NCBI RefSeq assembly: GCF_000337455.1
Contig: NZ_AOIU01000011.1
Coordinates: 1,433 to 60,397, forward strand
Length of the DNA stretch: 58,965 bases
Origin: Halosimplex carlsbadense 2-9-1
Lineage (GTDB): Archaea > Halobacteriota > Halobacteria > Halobacteriales > Haloarculaceae
Reading direction: 5' to 3'
Shown here: piece by piece, positions 52,898 through 58,965 of the stretch
Numbering within the stretch: the first letter of the stretch is position 1
Layout: each line of letters starts with the position of its first letter
Notes under the pieces: generated by a model
What the model was told of the DNA's origin: nothing
The model's input: only the letters and a program-made list of their open reading frames with translations
Database searches by the model: none
Translations under genes and position numbers: made by a program

Positions 52898-54307
52898 ATG
52901 TCGATGGAAGCCGGCTTCGAACTGGGGTTCTCGACGCTCGATACCGAAGTGAGCGACCGCTCGCTCGCCGTCGAGGGGTCGCTGCCCGAGTGGCTCGACG
53001 GCGCGCTGGTCCGCAACGGTCCCGCCGTCTTCGAAGTCGGCGGCGACCGCGTCGCCCACTGGTTCGACGGCCTGGCGATGCTCCACAGATTTTCTTTCGA
53101 GGGCAATTCCGACGAGATCCGCTACACCAACCGGGCGTTGCGCTCGGAGACCTACCGTCGGGCGATGAAGACCGGCGAGATCTCGGGGCAGTTCGCCACC
53201 GGCGGCGGCTACCTCCGGCGCGTCCGTCAGTTGCTGTTCGACGACCCGACCGACAACTGCAACGTCCACGTCGCCCGCGTCGGCGACTCGCTGGTCGCGA
53301 TGACCGAGGTCCCGCGCTTTTGCTCCGTCGACCCCGACACCCTGGAGACGCTCGGCGAGTTCGCCTTCGCCGACGCGCTGACCGGCCACATCAACTGCGC
53401 GCACGTCGTCCCCGACCCCCACCGCGGGGAGACCGTCGGCCTCCTCACCACCTTCGGCCGCCCCAGCGAGTACACGCTCTACCGGCTCCCCGACGGCTCG
53501 CGCTCGCGCGAGCGGATCGCGACGCTACCGGCCAGAGACCCCGTCTACGTCCACAGCTTCGCGCTGACCGAGCGCTACGTCGTCCTCACGGAACACCCGT
53601 TCGTCACGAACCCGGCCTCGTTTCTGCTGCCCGGGAGCGAGAGCTTCGTCGACAACTACGACTGGGAACCGGAGCGGGGCACCCGATTTCGCGTCGTCGA
53701 CCGCGACACCGGCGAGGTGGCCGCCACTCGGGTCACCGACCCCTGGTTCGTCTTCCACCACGTCAACGCCTTCGAGGCCGACTCGGGTGAACTCGTCGTC
53801 GATCTCGTCGCGTACCCGGACGCCGACGTGGTCGACGGGCTGTATCTCTCGGCCGCCGAGGACTGGTTCGAATCGGGACAGGACGGCCAGCTCCGACGGT
53901 TCCGAATTCCGCTCGACGGCGGTCGAGTGACGAGCGAGTCGCTGTACGAGGGCCTGGAGCTCCCGCGGGTCGCCCGCGGTGACCGGACGAAGCCATACCG
54001 CTACGCCTTCGCCCAGGGGGCCGCCAAGCGCGACGGCAACCACGTCGCGAAGGTCGACGTGACCACGGGCGAATCGCGCCGCTGGGAGCAGTCGGGACTG
54101 TTCGTCGAGGAACCCGTCTTCGTCCGCGCACCCGACGCCGAGCGCCCGAGCGACGAGGGGGTCGTCCTCGTGACCGCGCTGAACACGACCGAGCGGCGGA
54201 CCGACCTCCTGGTGCTGGACGGCGAGACGCTCGACGAGCGGGCACGGGCACCGCTGCCCCACGCCGTCCCTTTCGGCTTCCACGGGCGATACTTCCCCGA
54301 GTGGTGA
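52898..54307 (+). CDS. RPE65-type carotenoid cleavage oxygenase
   Basis: A 469-aa seven-bladed propeller oxygenase of the carotenoid cleavage/RPE65 superfamily. The non-heme iron His ligands are visible in order: TGHINCAH (His164 or 169), VYVHSFALTE (His219), FVFHHVNAFE (His287/288) and PFGFHGRY near the end (His462). The N-terminus has the LPEWLDGALVRNGPAVFEVGGDRVAHWFDGLAML signature in two parts around residues 30-61. It probably splits carotenoids, perhaps to retinal; the exact bond is unknown. No opsin gene is in the window. Confidence 0.9.
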   Translation: MSMEAGFELGFSTLDTEVSDRSLAVEGSLPEWLDGALVRNGPAVFEVGGDRVAHWFDGLAMLHRFSFEGNSDEIRYTNRALRSETYRRAMKTGEISGQFATGGGYLRRVRQLLFDDPTDNCNVHVARVGDSLVAMTEVPRFCSVDPDTLETLGEFAFADALTGHINCAHVVPDPHRGETVGLLTTFGRPSEYTLYRLPDGSRSRERIATLPARDPVYVHSFALTERYVVLTEHPFVTNPASFLLPGSESFVDNYDWEPERGTRFRVVDRDTGEVAATRVTDPWFVFHHVNAFEADSGELVVDLVAYPDADVVDGLYLSAAEDWFESGQDGQLRRFRIPLDGGRVTSESLYEGLELPRVARGDRTKPYRYAFAQGAAKRDGNHVAKVDVTTGESRRWEQSGLFVEEPVFVRAPDAERPSDEGVVLVTALNTTERRTDLLVLDGETLDERARAPLPHAVPFGFHGRYFPEW

Positions 54308-54361
54308 GCCGGCGTCGCGACCACCGGAAAGCACTTGCGTAGTGGCTGACAGTATCCGGCG

Positions 54362-54862
54362 ATGGTCGATCGGTTCGGGTCGTTCGCGGCGCTACTGGTC
54401 GGTGCCGGGGTCGTCGGTTGGTTCGTTCGCGAGTGGCGCCGCGACCGCTTGCAGACGACGCTGGTCGGGCGCGGATGGCGCGGGCTGGCGATGGCACTGG
54501 CCGTCGGCGCCGCGGTCGCGGCGCCGTCGCTCGTGGCGCAGACATCCTCGCCGTGGATCGCGGTGGGAGTTCCGGGCGTGCTCCTCGTCGGCGTGAGCGT
54601 GGGGGCGGGCGTCGCCGACGCCGGCGTGGTTCCGTCGTGGCTCGCGACGGGATTCCCGCTGGTGCTCTTGGCGTTCGCCGAGCGCGGCTGTGACGACACG
54701 CCCTCGGGGGCGGCAGCGGTGTGTGCGGTGCCGCCGCCGGCGTGGCTGGTCGCGCTGGGCGCCGTCGCCGGTGCTGGAGCACTCACGGCCGCGGGATACC
54801 CGCTCGGACGGGGTCTCGGCCGACTGGGTCGAGGATTCCACGCCGACGGCGGCGACGCGTGA
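54362..54862 (+). CDS. Hypothetical membrane protein
   Basis: A 166-aa protein with about five hydrophobic helices (SFAALLVGAGVVGWFV, GLAMALAVGAAVAAPSLV, WIAVGVPGVLLVGVSVGA, GFPLVLLAFAERG, WLVALGAVAGAGALTAAGY) and a Cys pair (GCDDT and AVCAVP) in one exposed loop. No family is recognised. The ATG at 54362 has no clear competitor. It precedes a lipoprotein gene on the same strand by 103 nt. Confidence 0.65.
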   Translation: MVDRFGSFAALLVGAGVVGWFVREWRRDRLQTTLVGRGWRGLAMALAVGAAVAAPSLVAQTSSPWIAVGVPGVLLVGVSVGAGVADAGVVPSWLATGFPLVLLAFAERGCDDTPSGAAAVCAVPPPAWLVALGAVAGAGALTAAGYPLGRGLGRLGRGFHADGGDA

Positions 54863-54965
54863 TCCGGTTCCGCGCTCCGGGGCCGTCGCCGTCCCCCAGT
54901 CTCGACGCGGCCGACTGGCGAATGCCGGGTCCGCCGCTTTCGGCGTCGCGTCCGAGACGTATCAT

Positions 54966-56651
54966 ATGCAACGCAGGACGGTCGCGGCGGTGGCGATCGC
55001 GGTCGTGGCGGTGCTCGCCGGCTGTTCGGGGTTTCTGGGCGGGACGGGTCCCGCCGCACAGCCGGCGTCGCCGACGACGGGGGTAACGCCGTCGACCGAC
55101 GAGCCGAGATCGACGACCGTGGAACCGGTGCCCACCGCCGACCGCTCGACCGATCGGGCGCCGACGGCGTCACAGCCCGGAACGGAGACCGCACGACCGA
55201 CCGAAACGGCGGCGTCGCCAGCGGACGCAACGGAGACCCCGAACCCGTCCGAAACGACGGTGGCGAACGGGACGGCCGGCGGCAGTGACACCGACGATGC
55301 GGCGGTCGAGAACCGTTCGGACCCCGAGACCGACCGCCTCGGCTGGGAGGGCGGCTACTGGTACAACGAGACGATCGACGTGGACCAGAGCGACGGCCTC
55401 TCGGAAAGCGAGCGGCCGGCGCTGGTCGCGCGGGCGATGGCTCGCGTCGAGCGAGTCCGCGGCCTGGAGTTCCGGAGCGAAGTGCCGGTGACGGTCGTCT
55501 CCCAGTCGCAGTTCGCCAGCGCCCAGCGCAGTCGCAGCACCTCGACGGAGCGCCGGGTGTTCACCAACGCGAAGTTCGAGGCGCTGTTCATGGTCAACGA
55601 GTCCCGGGACGCGGTCGCGGTCCGGCGCAACGGTACGGCGTCGTCGGTCGGCGGGTTCTACTCGTCCATCCGCGAGGAGATCGTCCTGATATCGTCGGAC
55701 GGCGAGGTCCGGGTCGACGAGTCGACGCTGGCGCACGAACTCACCCACGCCCTGCAGGACCAGCACTTCGGCCTCTCGCAGTTCGAGCGCCCCACTCGCG
55801 AGGCGCACAACGCGATCGACGATCTCGTCGAAGGTGACGCGAACCTGGTCGGGCACCTGTACGAACGCCGCTGTGCGGGCGCCTGGAACGGGACGTGTCT
55901 CGCGCCGCCGGCGGACCCCGCCGAGGGCGGTGCCGGGTCGCTCCCGCGAGTCGGCCCGTACCTGCTGCGCTATCAACCGTACAGCGACGGCCCGGCGTTC
56001 GTGAACGAGTTCCGCCAGCGGGGCGGCTGGGAGCGGGTGAACGCGCTCTACGAGGAGCCGCCGGCCAGCACCGAGCAGACGATCCATCCCCACCTGTACG
56101 GCGAGGACGAACCACGGACGGTCACCGTCACGGACCGCAGTAGCGCCGGCTGGGAGCGCCTGCGCGTGGACGGCCGCCCGGACTACGCCAGCGTCGGCGA
56201 GGCCGGGCTGGCGAGTATGTTCGTCCGTCCCGCCGTCGCCACGCAGGGGCAGGTGTCGGTCGTCCCCGCGAGCGACTTCTTCGCCCGGAACGACAGCCTC
56301 GATCCGTACAACTACAGCACACCCTACTCGGCCGGCTGGGACGGCGACCGGCTGGTCGTCTATCGGAACCCGTCGACGCCGGCCACCGAGTTCGGCTACG
56401 TCTTCCGGACCGCCTGGGACTCGCCCGCCGAGGCCCGCGAGTTCGCCGACGGCTACCGGCAACTGCTCGACATCGAGGGCGCCGAGCCGGTCGACGGCCG
56501 GAATCGGACCTGGCGCATCGAGGAGGGCACCGGCTTCGGCGACGCCTTCCGGCTCCGGGTGACCGACGAGACGGTCACGGTCGTCAACGCGCCCTCGGTC
56601 GAAGGGCTGTCGGACGTGCATCGCGAGGCCGGGAACCGGAGCGACCGGTAG
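54966..56651 (+). CDS. Hvo_1808-like lipoprotein with HELTH zinc-protease motif
   Basis: A 561-aa exported protein. Signal TVAAVAIAVVAVLAGC is a lipobox (Cys20). A Thr/Pro/Ser-rich, probably glycosylated linker covers residues 30-120. The core contains LAHELTHALQDQHF, an HExxH zinc-binding motif, followed by a Glu in EGDANLVGH as possible third ligand. The fold resembles the haloarchaeal surface protein family typified by Hvo_1808. Peptidase activity is inferred from the motif only. The ATG at 54966 begins the signal; upstream codons are rejected. Confidence 0.85.
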   Translation: MQRRTVAAVAIAVVAVLAGCSGFLGGTGPAAQPASPTTGVTPSTDEPRSTTVEPVPTADRSTDRAPTASQPGTETARPTETAASPADATETPNPSETTVANGTAGGSDTDDAAVENRSDPETDRLGWEGGYWYNETIDVDQSDGLSESERPALVARAMARVERVRGLEFRSEVPVTVVSQSQFASAQRSRSTSTERRVFTNAKFEALFMVNESRDAVAVRRNGTASSVGGFYSSIREEIVLISSDGEVRVDESTLAHELTHALQDQHFGLSQFERPTREAHNAIDDLVEGDANLVGHLYERRCAGAWNGTCLAPPADPAEGGAGSLPRVGPYLLRYQPYSDGPAFVNEFRQRGGWERVNALYEEPPASTEQTIHPHLYGEDEPRTVTVTDRSSAGWERLRVDGRPDYASVGEAGLASMFVRPAVATQGQVSVVPASDFFARNDSLDPYNYSTPYSAGWDGDRLVVYRNPSTPATEFGYVFRTAWDSPAEAREFADGYRQLLDIEGAEPVDGRNRTWRIEEGTGFGDAFRLRVTDETVTVVNAPSVEGLSDVHREAGNRSDR

Positions 56652-56662
56652 CTGAACCGACA

Positions 56663-56689
56663 GTTTATATACGTCTACGTCCAGACGTA
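56663..56689 (+). promoter_or_regulatory. TATA box and palindromic operator of vapBC
   Basis: GTTTATAT (56663-56670) is a strong TATA box 25-32 nt before the vapB ATG. The 7-bp inverted repeat TACGTCT / AGACGTA at 56670-56676 and 56683-56689 overlaps it and lies over the expected transcription start, a natural site for autorepression by the antitoxin. Confidence 0.6.
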
Positions 56690-56694
56690 CACGT

Positions 56695-56919
56695 ATGGGC
56701 ACGAAGAGTCTCACGATCACGGAGGACGCCTACGAGCGGTTGAAAGAACACAAGCGGGAGGGCGAGAGCTTCACGGAGACGATCCTGCGGCTGACGGGTG
56801 AGGACCGCGACCTGATGAAGGGGTTCGGTGCGATGAGCGACGTCGAGGGGTTCCGCGACGCCGTCGATGACGCACGCGGCGACCTCGACGGCGACCTCCG
56901 AGAGCGCACACAGCGATGA
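56695..56919 (+). CDS. vapB: VapB-type antitoxin
   Basis: A 74-aa protein starting MGTKSLTITEDAYERLKEHK with EGESFTETILRL, the N-terminal ribbon-helix-helix/AbrB-like pattern of archaeal VapB antitoxins (DUF7557-like). The C-terminal half is acidic (DAVDDARGDLDGDL) and would wrap the toxin. Its stop overlaps the vapC start as ATGA. It probably binds the palindrome over its own TATA box. Confidence 0.85.
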   Translation: MGTKSLTITEDAYERLKEHKREGESFTETILRLTGEDRDLMKGFGAMSDVEGFRDAVDDARGDLDGDLRERTQR

Positions 56920-57299
56920 TCGCCCTCGATACCTGCTTTCTGCTCGACTACCTCGACGGGGTCGACGCCGCGGCCGCGTACCTCCAAGCCAACGAGGACA
57001 AGCCCTTCTTCGCCCCGTCGCTGGCGCTGTTCGAACTGTACCGAGGGGCGGCTCGCACCGACGGACGGGAGGGGATCGAACGGGTCGCCGCCGGTCTCGA
57101 CTGGGTCGAACCGCTGGGACTCTCCGAGCCCGCGGCGAGGGAGGCGGCGCTCGCAGAGGCGGAACTGCTCGAAACCGGTGACCGGGTCAACCTCGGCGAC
57201 GCGCTCATCGCCGGGATCTGTCGTCACCACGGCGCGCGGATCGTCACCCGCGACAGCCACTTCGATCGAGTCGACGGGCTCGACGCCGAGACCTACTGA
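56916..57299 (+). CDS. vapC: VapC PIN-domain ribonuclease toxin
   Basis: A 127-aa PIN-domain toxin. Acidic active-site residues fall in ALDTCFLLDYL (Asp5), LALFELYRG (Glu), NLGDALIAG (Asp) and VTRDSHFDRV (Asp). VapC enzymes cleave tRNA or rRNA under stress and are neutralised by VapB. Translational coupling to vapB by a 4-nt overlap is typical. No other toxin-antitoxin genes are adjacent. Confidence 0.9.
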   Translation: MIALDTCFLLDYLDGVDAAAAYLQANEDKPFFAPSLALFELYRGAARTDGREGIERVAAGLDWVEPLGLSEPAAREAALAEAELLETGDRVNLGDALIAGICRHHGARIVTRDSHFDRVDGLDAETY

Positions 57300-57315
57300 G
57301 CGCGCCCGGGGTGCG

Positions 57316-58185
57316 CTATTCCCGCGGGGTCGGCCGCACCGTCAGCACCGGCCGGTCGGCGCCGCGGACGACGCTCGACGCGACGCTGCCCATCACGAGT
57401 CGGTCCAGCCCCATCCGACCGTGGGTCCCGAGGACGACCAGGTCGACGCCGTGGTCGGCCGCGAACGCGGTGATCTCGCGGGCGGGGTCCCCCTCGCGCG
57501 TCGCGGTGTCGACCTCGACGCCGGTGCGGGCGCCCTGGACGCGGATCTCGCGGGCGACCGCTTCGCCGCGGCGTTCGAGCAGGTCCCGCAGGACCCCCGA
57601 ACTCCCGAGGCGCGTCTCGACGACGTACAGCCCCGAGACGGTCGCGTCGAACGCCCGGGCGAGCCCGAACGCCCACGAGCGGGCCTGACGCCCGCTCTCG
57701 CTCCCGTCGACCGCCAGCAGGATCCGGTCGAACGCCGGCGGCGGGGCGGTCGGCGGGCCCGCGACCGTGAGCACCGGAACCGGCGCGTATCGCGCGACCG
57801 CTTCGGCGAGCGAGCGGTGCAGGAACCGGGCGAGCCGCCCGCGGGCGTGAGCCGCCAGGACGACGAGGCCGGCTCCGCTCGCCTCGACGGCGTCGAGGAC
57901 CGCCTCGGTCGGGTGGCCGACGACCACCGATTCGGTCGCCGGGATACCGGCGGCGGCGGCGCGTCGGCGGACCGCGTCGAGGGCGTCCAGGGCGTCGGCG
58001 CGGACGGCCGACTCGACTCGCTGGCCCGTCGGCCCCTCGTCGAACACGTCGGGGACCTCGCTGCTGTCGAGGACGGCCAGCGCGTCGACCGTCGCGTCGA
58101 AGGCGTCGGCGAGCACGAGCGCGTATCCGACGGCCCGGCGGCTCTCCGGGCTGCCGTCGACGGGGACCAGGACACGGTCGAACAC
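57316..58185 (-). CDS. Tandem UspA universal stress protein
   Basis: A 289-aa protein of two fused UspA domains. Domain 1 starts FDRVLVPVDGSPESRRAV and ends VVLAAHARGRLARFLHRS (degenerate nucleotide loop); domain 2 starts FDRILLAVDGSESGRQAR and ends VVLGTHGRMGLDRLVMGSV, a canonical G2xG9xG(S) ATP-binding motif. It starts four bases beyond the stop of the SLC13-type permease gene, so it is probably co-transcribed and may regulate that transporter, a common pairing in haloarchaea. Confidence 0.9.
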   Translation of the reverse strand: MFDRVLVPVDGSPESRRAVGYALVLADAFDATVDALAVLDSSEVPDVFDEGPTGQRVESAVRADALDALDAVRRRAAAAGIPATESVVVGHPTEAVLDAVEASGAGLVVLAAHARGRLARFLHRSLAEAVARYAPVPVLTVAGPPTAPPPAFDRILLAVDGSESGRQARSWAFGLARAFDATVSGLYVVETRLGSSGVLRDLLERRGEAVAREIRVQGARTGVEVDTATREGDPAREITAFAADHGVDLVVLGTHGRMGLDRLVMGSVASSVVRGADRPVLTVRPTPRE

Positions 58186-58189
58186 GGGC

Positions 58190-58965
58190 TCAGATCCCCC
58201 TGAACAGCGTTATTCCGGCGACGGTCACCGTCGACAGCAGCAGTTGCAGCGGCGCGCCGATCCGGAGGTAGTCGACGAACTTGTAGCCGCCGGGGCCGTA
58301 CACGAACAGGTTGGTCTGGTAGCCGATCGGACCGAGAAAGGCGGTCGAGGCGGCGAAGGTCACCGCGAGGACGAACGAGAAGGCGTTCGCACCGATCGCT
58401 GTCGCCGCGGCCGCCGCGACCGGTACCATCAACACGACGCTGGCGTTGTTGCTGATGACCTCCGTGAGCAGGCCGGTGAGGATGTAAAACAGCCACAGGA
58501 CGACCACGACCGGGAGGTGGGTCGCCGCCGCGGCCACGGCCTCCCCGAGCAGCGCCGCCATCCCCGTCCCTTCGAGCGCGATCCCCAGCGGGATGACGCC
58601 CGCGAGCAGGAAGATCACGTCCCAGTCGACCGCGTCGTACAGCTCGGCCGCGTCGAGGACGCCGGCGACGACCATCGCTACCACGCCCGCCAGCGCCGTC
58701 ACGAGGATGTCCTGCTGGAGCCCGCCCACCAGCGCGAACGCTCCGACCCCGGTGAGCGCGACCAGCCCCTCCCCGAGCGCCGCCCACGGGAGCGCGACGA
58801 ACCCGATGACCCCGAGCATGATCGCGACCGCGTGGGGGATCCGATCGGTCCGGTACTCGGGGGTCGCCGCCTCCCCGACGAGGACGAACTCCCGGGAGCG
58901 ACCGAGTCGGTCGAGCGTCCGCGACGGCGCCCGGACGAGCAGCGTGTCCCCGGCCTGGACGGTCA
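58190..58965 (-). CDS. SLC13-type (DASS) permease with TrkA-C domain, 5' end outside the window
   Basis: The window holds the last ~258 codons. The start lies beyond base 58965. The first visible residues (TVQAGDTLLVRAPSRTLDRL) close a TrkA-C/RCK_C regulatory domain. Then come membrane helices with VIPLGIALEGTGMAALLG, LTEVISNNASVVLMVPVA (the SNNA-type substrate/Na+ hairpin) and FLGPIGYQTNLFVYGPGGY. This architecture matches SLC13 anion (sulfate, dicarboxylate) permeases with TrkA-C inserts. It is coupled to the downstream tandem UspA gene. Confidence 0.88.
   Translation of the reverse strand, partial: TVQAGDTLLVRAPSRTLDRLGRSREFVLVGEAATPEYRTDRIPHAVAIMLGVIGFVALPWAALGEGLVALTGVGAFALVGGLQQDILVTALAGVVAMVVAGVLDAAELYDAVDWDVIFLLAGVIPLGIALEGTGMAALLGEAVAAAATHLPVVVVLWLFYILTGLLTEVISNNASVVLMVPVAAAAATAIGANAFSFVLAVTFAASTAFLGPIGYQTNLFVYGPGGYKFVDYLRIGAPLQLLLSTVTVAGITLFRGI

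Overview
The window looks like chromosomal DNA of an extremely halophilic archaeon (class Halobacteria; a Haloarcula/Halomicrobium-type relative is a guess). The support is G+C-rich codons, very acidic predicted proteins, TATA-like boxes 25-30 nt upstream of starts (leaderless transcription), Tat/lipobox exported proteins, a halocyanin, an archaeal pilin, CTP-dependent riboflavin kinase, PurO-type IMP cyclohydrolase, TYW1/Taw1, and haloarchaeal multi-PAS histidine kinases. No rRNA, tRNA, CRISPR array or intact transposase was recognised.

Region 1 (1-7.85 kb) is accessory. It begins inside a large calcium-repeat (DxDxDG) surface or secreted protein whose C-terminal tip looks like a PD-(D/E)xK nuclease. 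A small gene with immunity-gene placement follows. After an esterase comes a conspicuously A+T-rich 961-aa SIR2-like/TPR protein of the kind found among antiviral NADases. The base-composition break inside the first gene and the A+T-rich SIR2 gene both suggest acquired modules for competition and defence.

Region 2 (7.85-25.6 kb) is mostly housekeeping: taw1; a three-helix membrane protein overlapping a chemotaxis-type transducer; ribK-ribB; halocyanin; a pilin; ilvE with a possible short leader ORF; two tandem PH-domain membrane proteins; a frameshifted lipoprotein; a GH97 glycosidase; aspartate kinase; tryptophanase; a phosphoesterase; purO; and an internally duplicated unknown protein.

Region 3 (26-33.6 kb) holds two Gfo/Idh/MocA dehydrogenases, small membrane proteins, an unusual radical SAM protein, an MFS transporter and a DUF373 protein.

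Region 4 (33.8-44.6 kb) carries a 1384-residue double histidine kinase, an NHL-type propeller, isocitrate dehydrogenase whose 3' end seeds a hairpin/direct-repeat array, a second kinase with a lectin-like C-terminal domain, and a nested extragenic palindrome.

Region 5 (44.6-59 kb) includes asparaginase, methionine aminopeptidase, a UspA-like/SDR fusion, a Tat-exported GDPD, a GNAT protein, a HIT hydrolase, a CDF transporter, a carotenoid oxygenase, a Zn-protease-like lipoprotein, a VapBC pair with a visible operator, a tandem UspA protein and the 3' part of an SLC13-type permease running off the window.
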